Source: JAGQZY01 sp964588335 | GTDB lineage: Bacteria > Bdellovibrionota > Bdellovibrionia > Bdellovibrionales > JAGQZY01 | NCBI GenBank assembly: GCA_964588335.1 | Contig: CAZPOV010000008.1 | Coordinates: 62,001 to 126,000 of the forward strand | Reading direction: 5' to 3' | Length of the DNA: 64,000 nucleotides | Shown here: in pieces, positions 15,505 to 23,705 of the stretch | How the letters are laid out: the number at the start of each line of letters is the position of its first letter | Position numbering within the stretch: position 1 is the stretch's first letter | Made by a program: the position numbers and the translations under genes | Notes under the pieces: model-generated | The model's input: only the letters and a program-made list of their open reading frames with translations | Database searches by the model: none | What the model was told of the DNA's origin: nothing

Positions 15505-17210
15505 TTACGAAATCCTTGCACTCGTCGATTCAGCCTGATCCAACCGTGAAGTCTTATTATTGGGAGGGCACCAAGTATTATTACTTGCCCCTCTTTTCAA
15601 AGACCTTGATGAGCCCAGTTATCGAAACCGCCCTTGGTGCAAACAACCCGGTGGATCGAAATTGGCCTCAGATTCGCGAGTCTGTATTGAAAGCCACAGC
15701 CGGACACTACAGCCATATAAAAATCCCGTTGGATCGAGTTCAAAATGAGGTCGTTAGCGAAATTGAAAATTATTTGGATATCGAAACAAACTTGGGATTG
15801 ATTTACCAGGTTTGCAGCAGCTTCTTGTTTGATGATGAGTTCTACGCTTGGCTTAAAACCTTAGGCTCTGTGCGAATTGAGTGGATTCTCGATGAACGCA
15901 ATAAAACAATCGATACACGCTTACTTGAGATCTCAAAAGGCTTGGCAGAAAGCCATGTCAGCGTGGTGGTTCACCGTGATTTGGACTGGCGACAGGTTTT
16001 AGGTGGCTCGGTCTTCAAAAAATTCAAGACGATTCATCTGTATTTTAGTTACCAATTTGAATTGTCTAGTCCGTTTCTCAACTGTAAAGAAAGTCATAAA
16101 ATTGTCGGGATGTTGCGAAAGAAATTCCCTCGTCATGAATTTTTACCACCGAAGGGTGTTGACCTTTGGGATCATCGCGCACGCTCTGACTTCGACATGG
16201 AACCTTTGGTCTTTCCTTGTTTTCAAACTCGAAGTCGCAACCCTGATTTGAAATACTCGGTGATTATTCCAACCTACAACAATCAAAACCATCTGCGAGT
16301 GGTTCTCAAACATCTTTACAAGCAGAATGTCGGTTTGGATCAATTCGAAGTGATTGTTGTTGATGACGGCGGCACCGATCAAACTCAACCCCTAGTCATT
16401 GAGCTTCTCAATAGTTTTCCTGAACCCATGAATTTTAAGTACGTCTTCTTTCAAAGACACCGCAAAAGAGTGATGGGTGATTCTCAGTACCGAGCCGGAA
16501 TTTCAAGAAATGTAGGTGTTAAAAATAGCGACGCAGAAATTCTTTGTTTTCTAGATTCCGATATCATTACGCCCGCAGATTATTTGCAAAAGGTAGGTGA
16601 GGGGCTGCAAGAGTATGATGCTTTGCAGGCCAAACGCATCAACCTGAGCCAGTATGCTAGCAACCTGGATTTTGAATACGGTAGTGTCGATGAAGAAAAG
16701 GACTGCATACCCGATGAAAGTTACTGGGAAGAATTCATTGCCAACACCACGCAATGGGATCAGCTCCCTTATAATTGGAAATATGTCTGCACCCATAGTT
16801 TTTCATTACGCAAAGACCTGTTTTGGAAAGTCGGTGGACTGAAGAAGAATTATATATTCTACGGATTTGAAGACACTGACTTGGGTTACCGTCTGGTTAA
16901 AGGCGGCTTCAGGCTGCACCTTCTGGATGCGAAAGTCTATCATATGTTCCATGAGAACACTCGATCAGAGTTTATGAACTTGAAGTCGTTAAGACACAGT
17001 CTCCTGAGTCGTACTGCCCAAATTTTCTACCTCCATCATTTGGATGAGGATATTTTTGAAAACCTCTTGGGTTTTATGGAGCCTGAACCGACTTTCCAAC
17101 GAGTGATCAATCGCATATTTAAAACAATGAGTTTGCAATTTTTGTGGCGCCCTAGGCCCATGGTTTATCGAAGTGTCGGTCGGGCTGCTAAGGTGGCCTA
17201 TGAAAATTGA
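15501..17210 (+). CDS. GT2 glycosyltransferase fused to an unknown N-terminal domain
   Basis: 569 residues from a TTG start; GGAGG at 15489-15493 and the TTGA overlap with the preceding stop support it. Residues 1-235 are an alpha/beta domain of unknown family. Residues 250-500 are a clear GT2 domain: YSVIIPTYNN (252-261), VIVVDDGGTD (284-293), SRNVGVKNSDAEILCFLDSD with the DXD at 352-354, and GFEDTDLGYRL as the ED acceptor-side motif. The layout (unknown domain, then GT2) matches gene 1 of this operon, so the two may be distant paralogues, with this one retaining the catalytic residues. The 3' end overlaps the next gene by 11 bp. Confidence 0.78.
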   Translation: MITKSLHSSIQPDPTVKSYYWEGTKYYYLPLFSKTLMSPVIETALGANNPVDRNWPQIRESVLKATAGHYSHIKIPLDRVQNEVVSEIENYLDIETNLGLIYQVCSSFLFDDEFYAWLKTLGSVRIEWILDERNKTIDTRLLEISKGLAESHVSVVVHRDLDWRQVLGGSVFKKFKTIHLYFSYQFELSSPFLNCKESHKIVGMLRKKFPRHEFLPPKGVDLWDHRARSDFDMEPLVFPCFQTRSRNPDLKYSVIIPTYNNQNHLRVVLKHLYKQNVGLDQFEVIVVDDGGTDQTQPLVIELLNSFPEPMNFKYVFFQRHRKRVMGDSQYRAGISRNVGVKNSDAEILCFLDSDIITPADYLQKVGEGLQEYDALQAKRINLSQYASNLDFEYGSVDEEKDCIPDESYWEEFIANTTQWDQLPYNWKYVCTHSFSLRKDLFWKVGGLKKNYIFYGFEDTDLGYRLVKGGFRLHLLDAKVYHMFHENTRSEFMNLKSLRHSLLSRTAQIFYLHHLDEDIFENLLGFMEPEPTFQRVINRIFKTMSLQFLWRPRPMVYRSVGRAAKVAYEN

Positions 17211-18474
17211 CGATCTTAATGAATCAAAAACATTCTGTGTCTTGCCATTTATCCACGCCGCGACTTTGACGGATGGGCAAACGCCCCTGTGTTGCGTTTC
17301 TGAGGAGCGGTCCGGGGTCAACCTCAACAAAGGGACCATCGCCGACCACTGGAACAGTCGTTATATGAAAAACATCCGTCAACAGATGTTAAAAGGCAAG
17401 CCCGTAAAAGACTGTCGCCGTTGTTATGAGGAAGAGAAAAATGGTTACCGCAGCCATCGTGTTATCGAAAACAAAGCGTGGCGAGAGAAATTGGGCGAAC
17501 AGGCCATCGAGGAAATTGTTGGTCGAGTCGAGGCCAGTGGGGAAACCAAACAAGGGGTTATCGCCATAGACTTGCGCTTGGGCAACACCTGTAACTTGCA
17601 ATGTGTGATGTGCCAACCTCGGGAAAGCTCAAAATGGAAGGGTGCCGGTCAAAAATTCCTGACCGAACTTCGCGACCATGGTTTAAAAAAAGAGTGGCGC
17701 TATAAAAATGACATAAAAGTCGAGCAGTTTGAATGGTACCGCAACGCCAAGTTCTGGGAGAATTTAAAAACCTTTTTGCCGACTCTTCGAGAAATCATCA
17801 TTGGTGGCGGCGAACCGATGCTGATCAAAGAGCATTTGAAATTTATAAAAGAAACCGCAGAATCGGGCGAGGCCAGTCACATCCATTTGCGTTACCATAC
17901 CAATATGACTGTTTTTCCAGAGGAGATGGTGCCTTATTGGGAGAAATTCGAACGGGTTGAATTCTTTTCCAGCATAGATGGCATGGAAGATATCGGCCAT
18001 TATGTCCGCTATCCTGCAAAATGGGATATTGTCGAAAAAAATATCCGTAAAATTGACAAGCTTGGCGACAATATCCTTTTGCGGCTTCTGTATAGTGTGA
18101 GTGCTATGAACGTGCATCACTTACCCGACTTCATACGTTGGGTTCGCTCAGAAAATTTTAGCAAGTACGAGCATTTTTCCAGTATGCAAGCTTTTGTCCA
18201 TCCGGGCTTGGTGCATTGGCCACAGTATTTGAATGTCAAAGTTTTACCCCAGGAATACAAACAGGCTGTAACAGAGGAGTTTGATCGACTCAGAGAAGAG
18301 CTTTCTGATGAGCCTTTTGACAAGTACGAGGGTATTGTCAATTTTATGAACTCCCAAGATTGGAGCGAAAAGCTGCCACAGTTTAATGATTACGTCAGAG
18401 TGTTGGATAAAACCAGGGGCACTGATTTTTACTCCGTCTTCCCGGATCTGAGCGAGTCGGTTTTAAGCGTTTGA
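17200..18474 (+). CDS. Radical SAM protein with N-terminal twitch/SPASM-like domain (1)
   Basis: 424 residues from ATG 17200 (SD AAGGTGG at 17190-17196). The N-terminal cysteine domain has C13, C31, C32, C72 and C75 (FCVLPFIHAATLTDG, LCCVSEE, CRRCYEEE), the pattern of 'twitch domain-containing' radical SAM proteins, probably holding an auxiliary Fe-S cluster. The radical SAM cluster is C131, C135, C138 (GNTCNLQCVMC), with IIGGGEPML as the SAM-binding GGE motif. The substrate is unknown; SPASM/twitch enzymes often modify peptides or sugars. It overlaps the GT gene and is 10 bp from its paralogue, so all act in one pathway. Confidence 0.85.
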   Translation: MKIDDLNESKTFCVLPFIHAATLTDGQTPLCCVSEERSGVNLNKGTIADHWNSRYMKNIRQQMLKGKPVKDCRRCYEEEKNGYRSHRVIENKAWREKLGEQAIEEIVGRVEASGETKQGVIAIDLRLGNTCNLQCVMCQPRESSKWKGAGQKFLTELRDHGLKKEWRYKNDIKVEQFEWYRNAKFWENLKTFLPTLREIIIGGGEPMLIKEHLKFIKETAESGEASHIHLRYHTNMTVFPEEMVPYWEKFERVEFFSSIDGMEDIGHYVRYPAKWDIVEKNIRKIDKLGDNILLRLLYSVSAMNVHHLPDFIRWVRSENFSKYEHFSSMQAFVHPGLVHWPQYLNVKVLPQEYKQAVTEEFDRLREELSDEPFDKYEGIVNFMNSQDWSEKLPQFNDYVRVLDKTRGTDFYSVFPDLSESVLSV

Positions 18475-18484
18475 GAGAGATGAA

Positions 18485-19870
18485 ATGAAAGAATATTCGA
18501 AGACATTTTGTGTTTACCCATGGATTCAGCAGCAAACGACGCCAACCGGGAAAATTAATTTCTGTTGTATCTCAATGCACACTTTTGTGCCGCGTGAAGA
18601 TGGCAAGCCCATGATGCTTGATAAAGAGACGTTTAAAGATGCTTGGAACTCTGGCTACATGAAAGATATCCGCAAAAAAATGGTTAACGGTGAAGCTGTT
18701 ACCGGGTGTGAAACCTGTTACGAGCAAGAAAAGGTCGGTAAACGCAGCTATCGTCAAGCCCACAACGAGGAATGGTCGAAGAAATTGGGAGCCAGAAAAA
18801 TCGAATCCTTAGTCAATCGATCCATCGACAACGATTTTTTTGTCGACCAGCCGCCGGCTTACCTGGATCTGCGATTAGGAAACCTGTGCAATTTAAAGTG
18901 CCGGATGTGCAATCCCTATAATAGTGTTCAGATTCAAAAAGAATGGGAAAAGTTGGATAAGAAGTCTGACAATCAGTATTCCAAGTTTTGGAACAAGTAT
19001 GGTTTGGAGTTTGGAACCTGTACCCCCTGGTATGAGAGTGATCAATTTTGGACCGGTGTCGAGGAGAACATCCCGTATTTGAAAAAAGTCTATATGACTG
19101 GTGGTGAGCCGACCCTGATTGAGGGTAACTATCGGTTTTTAAATAAATGCCGCGAAATGGGCTACGCCAATAAGATTGAACTCTTTTTCAATATCAATTT
19201 TACCAATTTAAAAGATGATTTCATTGCGCAACTGAACGATTTTCATTGGGCCAGTGTGAATGCAAGTCTTGATGGCTACGGCATCGTTAATGAGTACATT
19301 CGTGCCCCGAGCCGCTGGGATGTAATCGATAAGAATTTTAGGAAATTGGCTAAGCAGGGTGGGCGTCGAGTGGCGCTTGGTATCAGTCCCGTCATTCAGA
19401 TTTACAATATTTTAAATATCGTCGATCTGCTGGAGTACGCGGAAGAGGTTATGGAAGAGTTTAATCGCGATATTATTATCGATTTTCTTTTCTGTTTGCA
19501 TCCGGACTTCCTTGATATCATCCACTTACCGGACAATATAAAAATAGAAGCTTTGGCTCGTCTTGAGGAATTCAAGATGTCGTCCCAGACCTATGCAAAG
19601 AAAACCGACAAATCTTTCTTTTTGAGAAATGGTGTGGACAGCACGATCACGCGTCTTGAAAAATCAATGGGGCAGGAAAACCCAGAAATGATTAAAGACT
19701 TTATCCGCTACAGTCGAACCCTGGATCAAGAGCGCCGCCAAAGCATGCGTGACTGTCTCCCAGAGTTGGTCTTTCTCTTGGAAGAGGCGGGCTACAGCTA
19801 TGACGACCAACCATCTATGGTGGAGATGGCGGGGCAAGCCAAGGAGGTTGAGAGTGTCAGACACCCATAA
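18485..19870 (+). CDS. Radical SAM protein with N-terminal twitch/SPASM-like domain (2)
   Basis: 461 residues; a paralogue of the preceding gene in the same order of motifs. N-terminal cysteines C9, C27, C28, C75, C78 (FCVYPWIQQQTTPTG, FCCISMH, CETCYEQEK); radical SAM cluster C135, C139, C142 (GNLCNLKCRMC); MTGGEPTL as the SAM motif. The paired WNSGYMKDIRKKM and WNSRYMKNIRQQM segments show common origin by tandem duplication. It is longer than copy 1 by an insertion after the cluster (NSVQIQKEW to PWYESDQFW). Its stop lies 17 bp inside the next gene. Confidence 0.85.
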   Translation: MKEYSKTFCVYPWIQQQTTPTGKINFCCISMHTFVPREDGKPMMLDKETFKDAWNSGYMKDIRKKMVNGEAVTGCETCYEQEKVGKRSYRQAHNEEWSKKLGARKIESLVNRSIDNDFFVDQPPAYLDLRLGNLCNLKCRMCNPYNSVQIQKEWEKLDKKSDNQYSKFWNKYGLEFGTCTPWYESDQFWTGVEENIPYLKKVYMTGGEPTLIEGNYRFLNKCREMGYANKIELFFNINFTNLKDDFIAQLNDFHWASVNASLDGYGIVNEYIRAPSRWDVIDKNFRKLAKQGGRRVALGISPVIQIYNILNIVDLLEYAEEVMEEFNRDIIIDFLFCLHPDFLDIIHLPDNIKIEALARLEEFKMSSQTYAKKTDKSFFLRNGVDSTITRLEKSMGQENPEMIKDFIRYSRTLDQERRQSMRDCLPELVFLLEEAGYSYDDQPSMVEMAGQAKEVESVRHP

Positions 19871-20879
19871 GTCGATCACTTTGGTCAATTATGAGGGCGA
19901 TGCTCTGGCCCTTTCAGCCGAAGAGGCCATGATTAAAAAATACAACTCTTGGCAAGGGTGGCAATGCTCGGCAGGGGCCGAAAATGTTTTTATTGATGCC
20001 GATGGATACGTCTACGTGGCGGCTTGCAAAGTCAAAGGCAAACAGGGTAACGTTTTTCAAAATCAATGGGAGCTGGATGAGCAGTGGACGACGTGTCCTG
20101 CCAAATGGTGCATGTGTGGCCAGGATATGCAGTTGCGGAAGGTTCGCGATGAATCCTTCTTTTCCCTTCTCGATTATCCACCGGCAAGTAACGTCGACGA
20201 GATGGACCGTGTCGATTGGGTTGTCCCCCATTACTACCACGGCTTTGTGACGCATCCGCGATTTGTGACTTGGGACCTGGGGCGCCGCTGCAACTACTCT
20301 TGTAGCTATTGTCATCCCCTGATTTCCAATCAAACGGATCCGCTGCGCACCGAGGACGAGTTGATGGCTGCGGTCGACCTTATCGAAAAGCGCTTCACCA
20401 AAAACAATAAGGCCAAATGGATTTTTACGGGCGGGGAACCGACAATCATTCCCTCCTACATGAAAATGATAAAAAGCCTTCGCGGTAAGGGGCATGACCT
20501 GCATACTCAGACCAACGGTAGTCGAAATCCCGATTATCATCGCGAATTGATTGGTTACAGTTTTGTTGGCGTCAGCGTTCATCTTGAGTTTGCCAATGAC
20601 GATCGATTGTTAAAAAACTTCGAAGCCATCATTGATGAAAAACATAAAAACAAAACGGCTGGTTATAACTGGTTCGGCGTTCGGATCATGGTGGGCCCTG
20701 GCAATCTTCAGCGGGCCTTAGAATTAAAGACACGAACCCAGGGTATCAAACACTTCAGTAAACATGGACATATTACTTTGAGTCCTCTTTACGAAAACAA
20801 TACCACGGACCCAACTCACCATGGCCGAATGCTGACTTACGACCCGGAAGAGTTCAAACAAATCCTATCCCACGCCTAA
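19854..20879 (+). CDS. Radical SAM protein with N-terminal SPASM-like domain (3)
   Basis: 341 residues from GTG 19854, chosen because AAGGAGG sits at 19841-19847; the in-frame ATG further upstream lies deep inside the previous gene. The N-terminal domain has C38, C58, C81, C86 and C88 around FIDADGYVYVAACKVKGKQGNVF, a SPASM-like layout. The radical SAM cluster is C146, C150, C153 (GRRCNYSCSYC) with FTGGEPT as the SAM motif. It differs more from copies 1 and 2 than they do from each other, so it probably acts on a different step or substrate. It is the last gene of the operon; its stop codon touches the first tandem repeat. Confidence 0.83.
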   Translation: MSDTHKSITLVNYEGDALALSAEEAMIKKYNSWQGWQCSAGAENVFIDADGYVYVAACKVKGKQGNVFQNQWELDEQWTTCPAKWCMCGQDMQLRKVRDESFFSLLDYPPASNVDEMDRVDWVVPHYYHGFVTHPRFVTWDLGRRCNYSCSYCHPLISNQTDPLRTEDELMAAVDLIEKRFTKNNKAKWIFTGGEPTIIPSYMKMIKSLRGKGHDLHTQTNGSRNPDYHRELIGYSFVGVSVHLEFANDDRLLKNFEAIIDEKHKNKTAGYNWFGVRIMVGPGNLQRALELKTRTQGIKHFSKHGHITLSPLYENNTTDPTHHGRMLTYDPEEFKQILSHA

Positions 20880-21027
20880 AACAACCGCCGCACCATATAC
20901 CCAGAAGGTGCCAGGCACGTTTCGGGTAAAACAAACGCCGCACCATATACCCAGAAGGTGCCAGGCACGTTTCGGGTAAAACAAACGCCGCACCATATAC
21001 CCAGAAGGTGCCAGGCACGTTGCGGGT
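20878..21027. repeat. Three 50-bp tandem repeats after the radical-SAM operon
   Basis: Units are 20878-20927, 20928-20977 and 20978-21027. They differ at two places only: caaccg versus caaacg near the start of unit 1, and cgtttc versus cgttgc near the end of unit 3. Each unit holds an inner palindrome GTGCCAGGCAC and an outer ACCC...CGGGT pair. The first unit begins in the operon's last stop codon. The array could form repeated hairpins in the mRNA 3' end or bind a protein. Confidence 0.95.
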
Positions 21028-21220
21028 ACACGGTGCGGCACGGTTCTGTGGTTAAGAGTCGTTTCTTAGCTTTCTTACCTCGACATATTTTGATAGGTGG
21101 TTATGATAAAATCTACTGTCTCGATCTTCGCTTATTGCCTCTATAAATATTTTCAGGGTTTTTATTCTCAACATATTTAAATACTATCAGTCCTTGAGTT
21201 CGCAACACTGTGGCTCAGTT
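20880..21220. other. Intergenic region between radical-SAM operon and MFS gene
   Basis: Besides the tandem repeats it contains GGTGCGGC at 21032-21039, the reverse complement of GCCGCACC found in every repeat unit, so the tail can fold back on the last unit. From 21040 to 21220 the sequence is AT-rich with no gene I can support. The promoter of the MFS gene is probably here but I could not define it. Confidence 0.6.
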
Positions 21221-22441
21221 ATGACGGGTGAAAATTTGGAAACGCAACGACTGGAATCGAATGTTCAAAAAGTTTTCTGGCTGAATGGCTCCTTTAGCTT
21301 CATGGTCTTGATGCCCATCATCGTGCCGTTTTTCCAGAGTCGTGGATTGGATATGAGAAACGTCTACGAGCTGCAGGCGATTTTCGCCGGTTGTGTGCTT
21401 TTACTTGAGGTTCCATCCGGGTACTTTTCTGATCTGGTGGGGCGTAAGGGAACTCTAATTATTGCGTCTTTATTTCATTGCTTGGGATTTTTAGTTATGG
21501 CCTTGGCGCCTGGTTATGCCGAATTGGTGGTGTCCGAGGTTCTGTTGGCATTAGCGATCAGTTTATTTTCAGGCACCGACCTGTCGTTGCTGTACGACTC
21601 CTTAGAGGCTTTGGGTAGTAAAAAAGCGACCATAAAAATAGTCGGGAGAACTGTTTTTTTTCGCAACACAGGGGAAAGTTTTGCCGGACTCTTGGGAGGT
21701 TGGCTTTTGCTATGGCATTTCGAAGCGCCAGCCATTGCGCAAGCGGCTGTCGGTTTGCTGCCCCTGTGTATTTCGCTCACTCTTTACGAGCCGCCTCGCA
21801 AAAAAATGTCGGCCAAAGAACACCGAGAGAACTTGCAGTACATTTGGAAGGCTTTGTTCGGACACTCTAATTTACTGACACTGATAATCTTAACGGGTGT
21901 GTTTTATAGTTTTGTCACGTTGGCAGCGGTGTGGATGTTTCAAGAGTATTGGCAGACACTGGGTGTGAGTCTTACCCTGTTCGGGTACTTGTGGTTTGCA
22001 ATTAATATTGCGGTGGCAATCACCGGACGGTTTGCCCACAAAATTGAAAAAGTACTGGGCAGTGAGGGGGTGTTGTTGCTTATGGGGACCCTGCCTGTTC
22101 TGGGTTTTTTAGGAATGGGTTTTGTCGGCAGTCTATGGGGACTTTTGTTCTGCTTTTGCTTTCAAGTTTGTCGAGGATTGACGTCCGTGGTGATGCCCGA
22201 TGCCCTTAATAAAAGAGTGGCTGGGGATATGCGTGCCACCGCCAACTCGATAATGAGCTTAGGGACACGAATACTGATGGTTGGGCTCGGCCCCGTCATA
22301 GGAGCTGTGATTGACCGCCAAGGGCTGCCCACGGCCATGACCAGTCTGGGTTATTTGTATGTCGGTGTATTTTTTGTTCTCTTGTTGCCACTCCTGGCTT
22401 TGAGAAAACAATTTGATCCGATTCCCCGTCGTTCATCATGA
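21221..22441 (+). CDS. MFS transporter
   Basis: 406 residues from ATG 21221; an upstream in-frame TTG at 21194 is possible. About 12 predicted membrane helices. The MFS loop 2-3 signature is present as GYFSDLVGRKGTL and a related loop (KKIEKVL-type) lies between helices 8 and 9. The substrate is not readable. It follows the GT/radical-SAM operon on the same strand after the repeat array, so it could export that pathway's product, but the 341-bp gap means separate transcription is as likely. Confidence 0.85.
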   Translation: MTGENLETQRLESNVQKVFWLNGSFSFMVLMPIIVPFFQSRGLDMRNVYELQAIFAGCVLLLEVPSGYFSDLVGRKGTLIIASLFHCLGFLVMALAPGYAELVVSEVLLALAISLFSGTDLSLLYDSLEALGSKKATIKIVGRTVFFRNTGESFAGLLGGWLLLWHFEAPAIAQAAVGLLPLCISLTLYEPPRKKMSAKEHRENLQYIWKALFGHSNLLTLIILTGVFYSFVTLAAVWMFQEYWQTLGVSLTLFGYLWFAINIAVAITGRFAHKIEKVLGSEGVLLLMGTLPVLGFLGMGFVGSLWGLLFCFCFQVCRGLTSVVMPDALNKRVAGDMRATANSIMSLGTRILMVGLGPVIGAVIDRQGLPTAMTSLGYLYVGVFFVLLLPLLALRKQFDPIPRRSS

Positions 22442-22465
22442 GAAGAAGGTTCATTAGTCAAGAGG

Positions 22466-22492
22466 CCGACTGCCTCGATGTCGGGGATTTTT
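22466..22492 (+). terminator. Probable intrinsic terminator of the MFS gene
   Basis: CCGAC (22466-22470) pairs with GTCGG (22480-22484), followed by GGATTTTT. An overlapping alternative stem GAGGC/GCCTC (22462-22475) also exists. It lies in the 61-bp convergent gap before rlmN. Confidence 0.5.
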
Positions 22493-22502
22493 AGTTTTCA
22501 TG

Positions 22503-23591
22503 TTATCCAAGAATTCCGGTGGACACATCTTGCTTTTCAGGGCGCCCTTGGTACATGGAAGTGAGCTGGCCACAGGCTGCAAAGATATCGCGCCCCATGG
22601 TCTTACGAATCGTCACATGAAATCCCTTGTCGAGAAGGTAACGCTGGAAATTGAAGACACGGCTGCGAGGCGGCCGTTGGTAGCCGGCGTCCGGGTGTTC
22701 GTTGAAAGGAATCAAATTTATTTTACAAGGAACCGTTCGCAATAACTTGGCCACTTGTTTGGCGTGATCGATGTGATCGGTAACATCCTTAAGCATGACA
22801 TATTCAAATGTCACTCGATCGTTGGTCGCTTCAGCGTGGGCGCGGCTGGCTTCGATAAGTTCGCTTAAAGGATACTTGCGATTGATCGGCATAATTTCAT
22901 TGCGGACCTCATCATTAGGAGCATTGAGGCTGACTGCTAAGCGTGTTCCCGATTGCGTGATCAATGGAATTTGCGGCACCAATCCAGAAGTTGAGACGGT
23001 GATTTTTTTTCTTCCAATGTTGAGGCCGAAATCCGATTTGAAAATATCAATGGCATCAAAAACAGCCTCAGTATTGTCGAGAGGCTCACCCATGCCCATG
23101 AAAACAATATTGCTGATACGAGTGTCGTTCATATCCATTTTAACTTGCAGGAACTGACCAACGATTTCACCAGCGGTGAGTCGACGCTTCAATTTTTGTT
23201 TTCCTGTGAAGCAAAATTTGCAAGCTAAGTTACAGCCCACTTCAGAGGATAAACACAAAGTGGTGCGTTCCCCAGAGGGAATCATCACGGCTTCAACGGT
23301 TTGCCCTTCACCAATATCAAACAAATATTTTCGGGTGCCATCGACGCTGACTCTTCGGTCCACCATTTTCGGAAGTTCAAAGCTGAAGCGATTCCACAAG
23401 GCGTGACGAAAATCTTTCGAAAGATTTGTCATCAGTTCAGGATTGGTCACCTGTTTTTCGTACACCCACTTGAAGAGCTGTTGAGCACGAAACTTTTCTT
23501 TCCCCAGGCCCACAAGAACCTTTTCTAGCTTCGCTAGAGGGTAGGAGTAAAAATCAAAAACTTCAGCGTTTTCCATGGTTTCAGGTACCAT
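22503..23591 (-). CDS. rlmN: 23S rRNA A2503 / tRNA A37 C2-methyltransferase
   Basis: 362 residues. RlmN is a radical SAM enzyme that methylates C2 of A2503 in 23S rRNA using a methyl-cysteine intermediate. The Fe-S cysteines are C120, C124, C127 (GCNLACKFCFTG). The C-terminal methyl-carrying Cys is C340 (IRKTMGRDIFAACGQL) and the other catalytic Cys is C113. GMGEPLDN and SLNAPNDEVR are family marks. The start is either ATG 23591 or ATG 23579 (MENAEVF); neither has a clear SD. This housekeeping radical-SAM enzyme is unrelated to the operon beside it. Confidence 0.96.
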   Translation of the reverse strand: MVPETMENAEVFDFYSYPLAKLEKVLVGLGKEKFRAQQLFKWVYEKQVTNPELMTNLSKDFRHALWNRFSFELPKMVDRRVSVDGTRKYLFDIGEGQTVEAVMIPSGERTTLCLSSEVGCNLACKFCFTGKQKLKRRLTAGEIVGQFLQVKMDMNDTRISNIVFMGMGEPLDNTEAVFDAIDIFKSDFGLNIGRKKITVSTSGLVPQIPLITQSGTRLAVSLNAPNDEVRNEIMPINRKYPLSELIEASRAHAEATNDRVTFEYVMLKDVTDHIDHAKQVAKLLRTVPCKINLIPFNEHPDAGYQRPPRSRVFNFQRYLLDKGFHVTIRKTMGRDIFAACGQLTSMYQGRPEKQDVSTGILG

Positions 23592-23705
23592 AAATGAGGC
23601 AGGTAAGCCATCCCACCCTATAAAAAGGTAATGATTGTGCGAATTCTAACAGTCCGGAAATGGTGGCGAGAGTGGCTTGGCTCTCAATGTGGCGTCAGAC
23701 GGCGT

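Noticed and set aside
12804..20879. Radical SAM cluster as a RiPP maturation locus
   Set aside because: No short precursor-like gene with SD was found within or beside the operon, and the glycosyltransferases point elsewhere. It is not excluded that a precursor is unlinked.
20905..21027. GGCACG-TTTCGGG / GGCACGTTGC in the repeats as sigma54 promoters
   Set aside because: The GG to GC spacing is wrong for the -24/-12 consensus.
20958..21146. Open frame of 62 codons across the tandem repeats
   Set aside because: It is built from repeat sequence, has no SD and no coding character.
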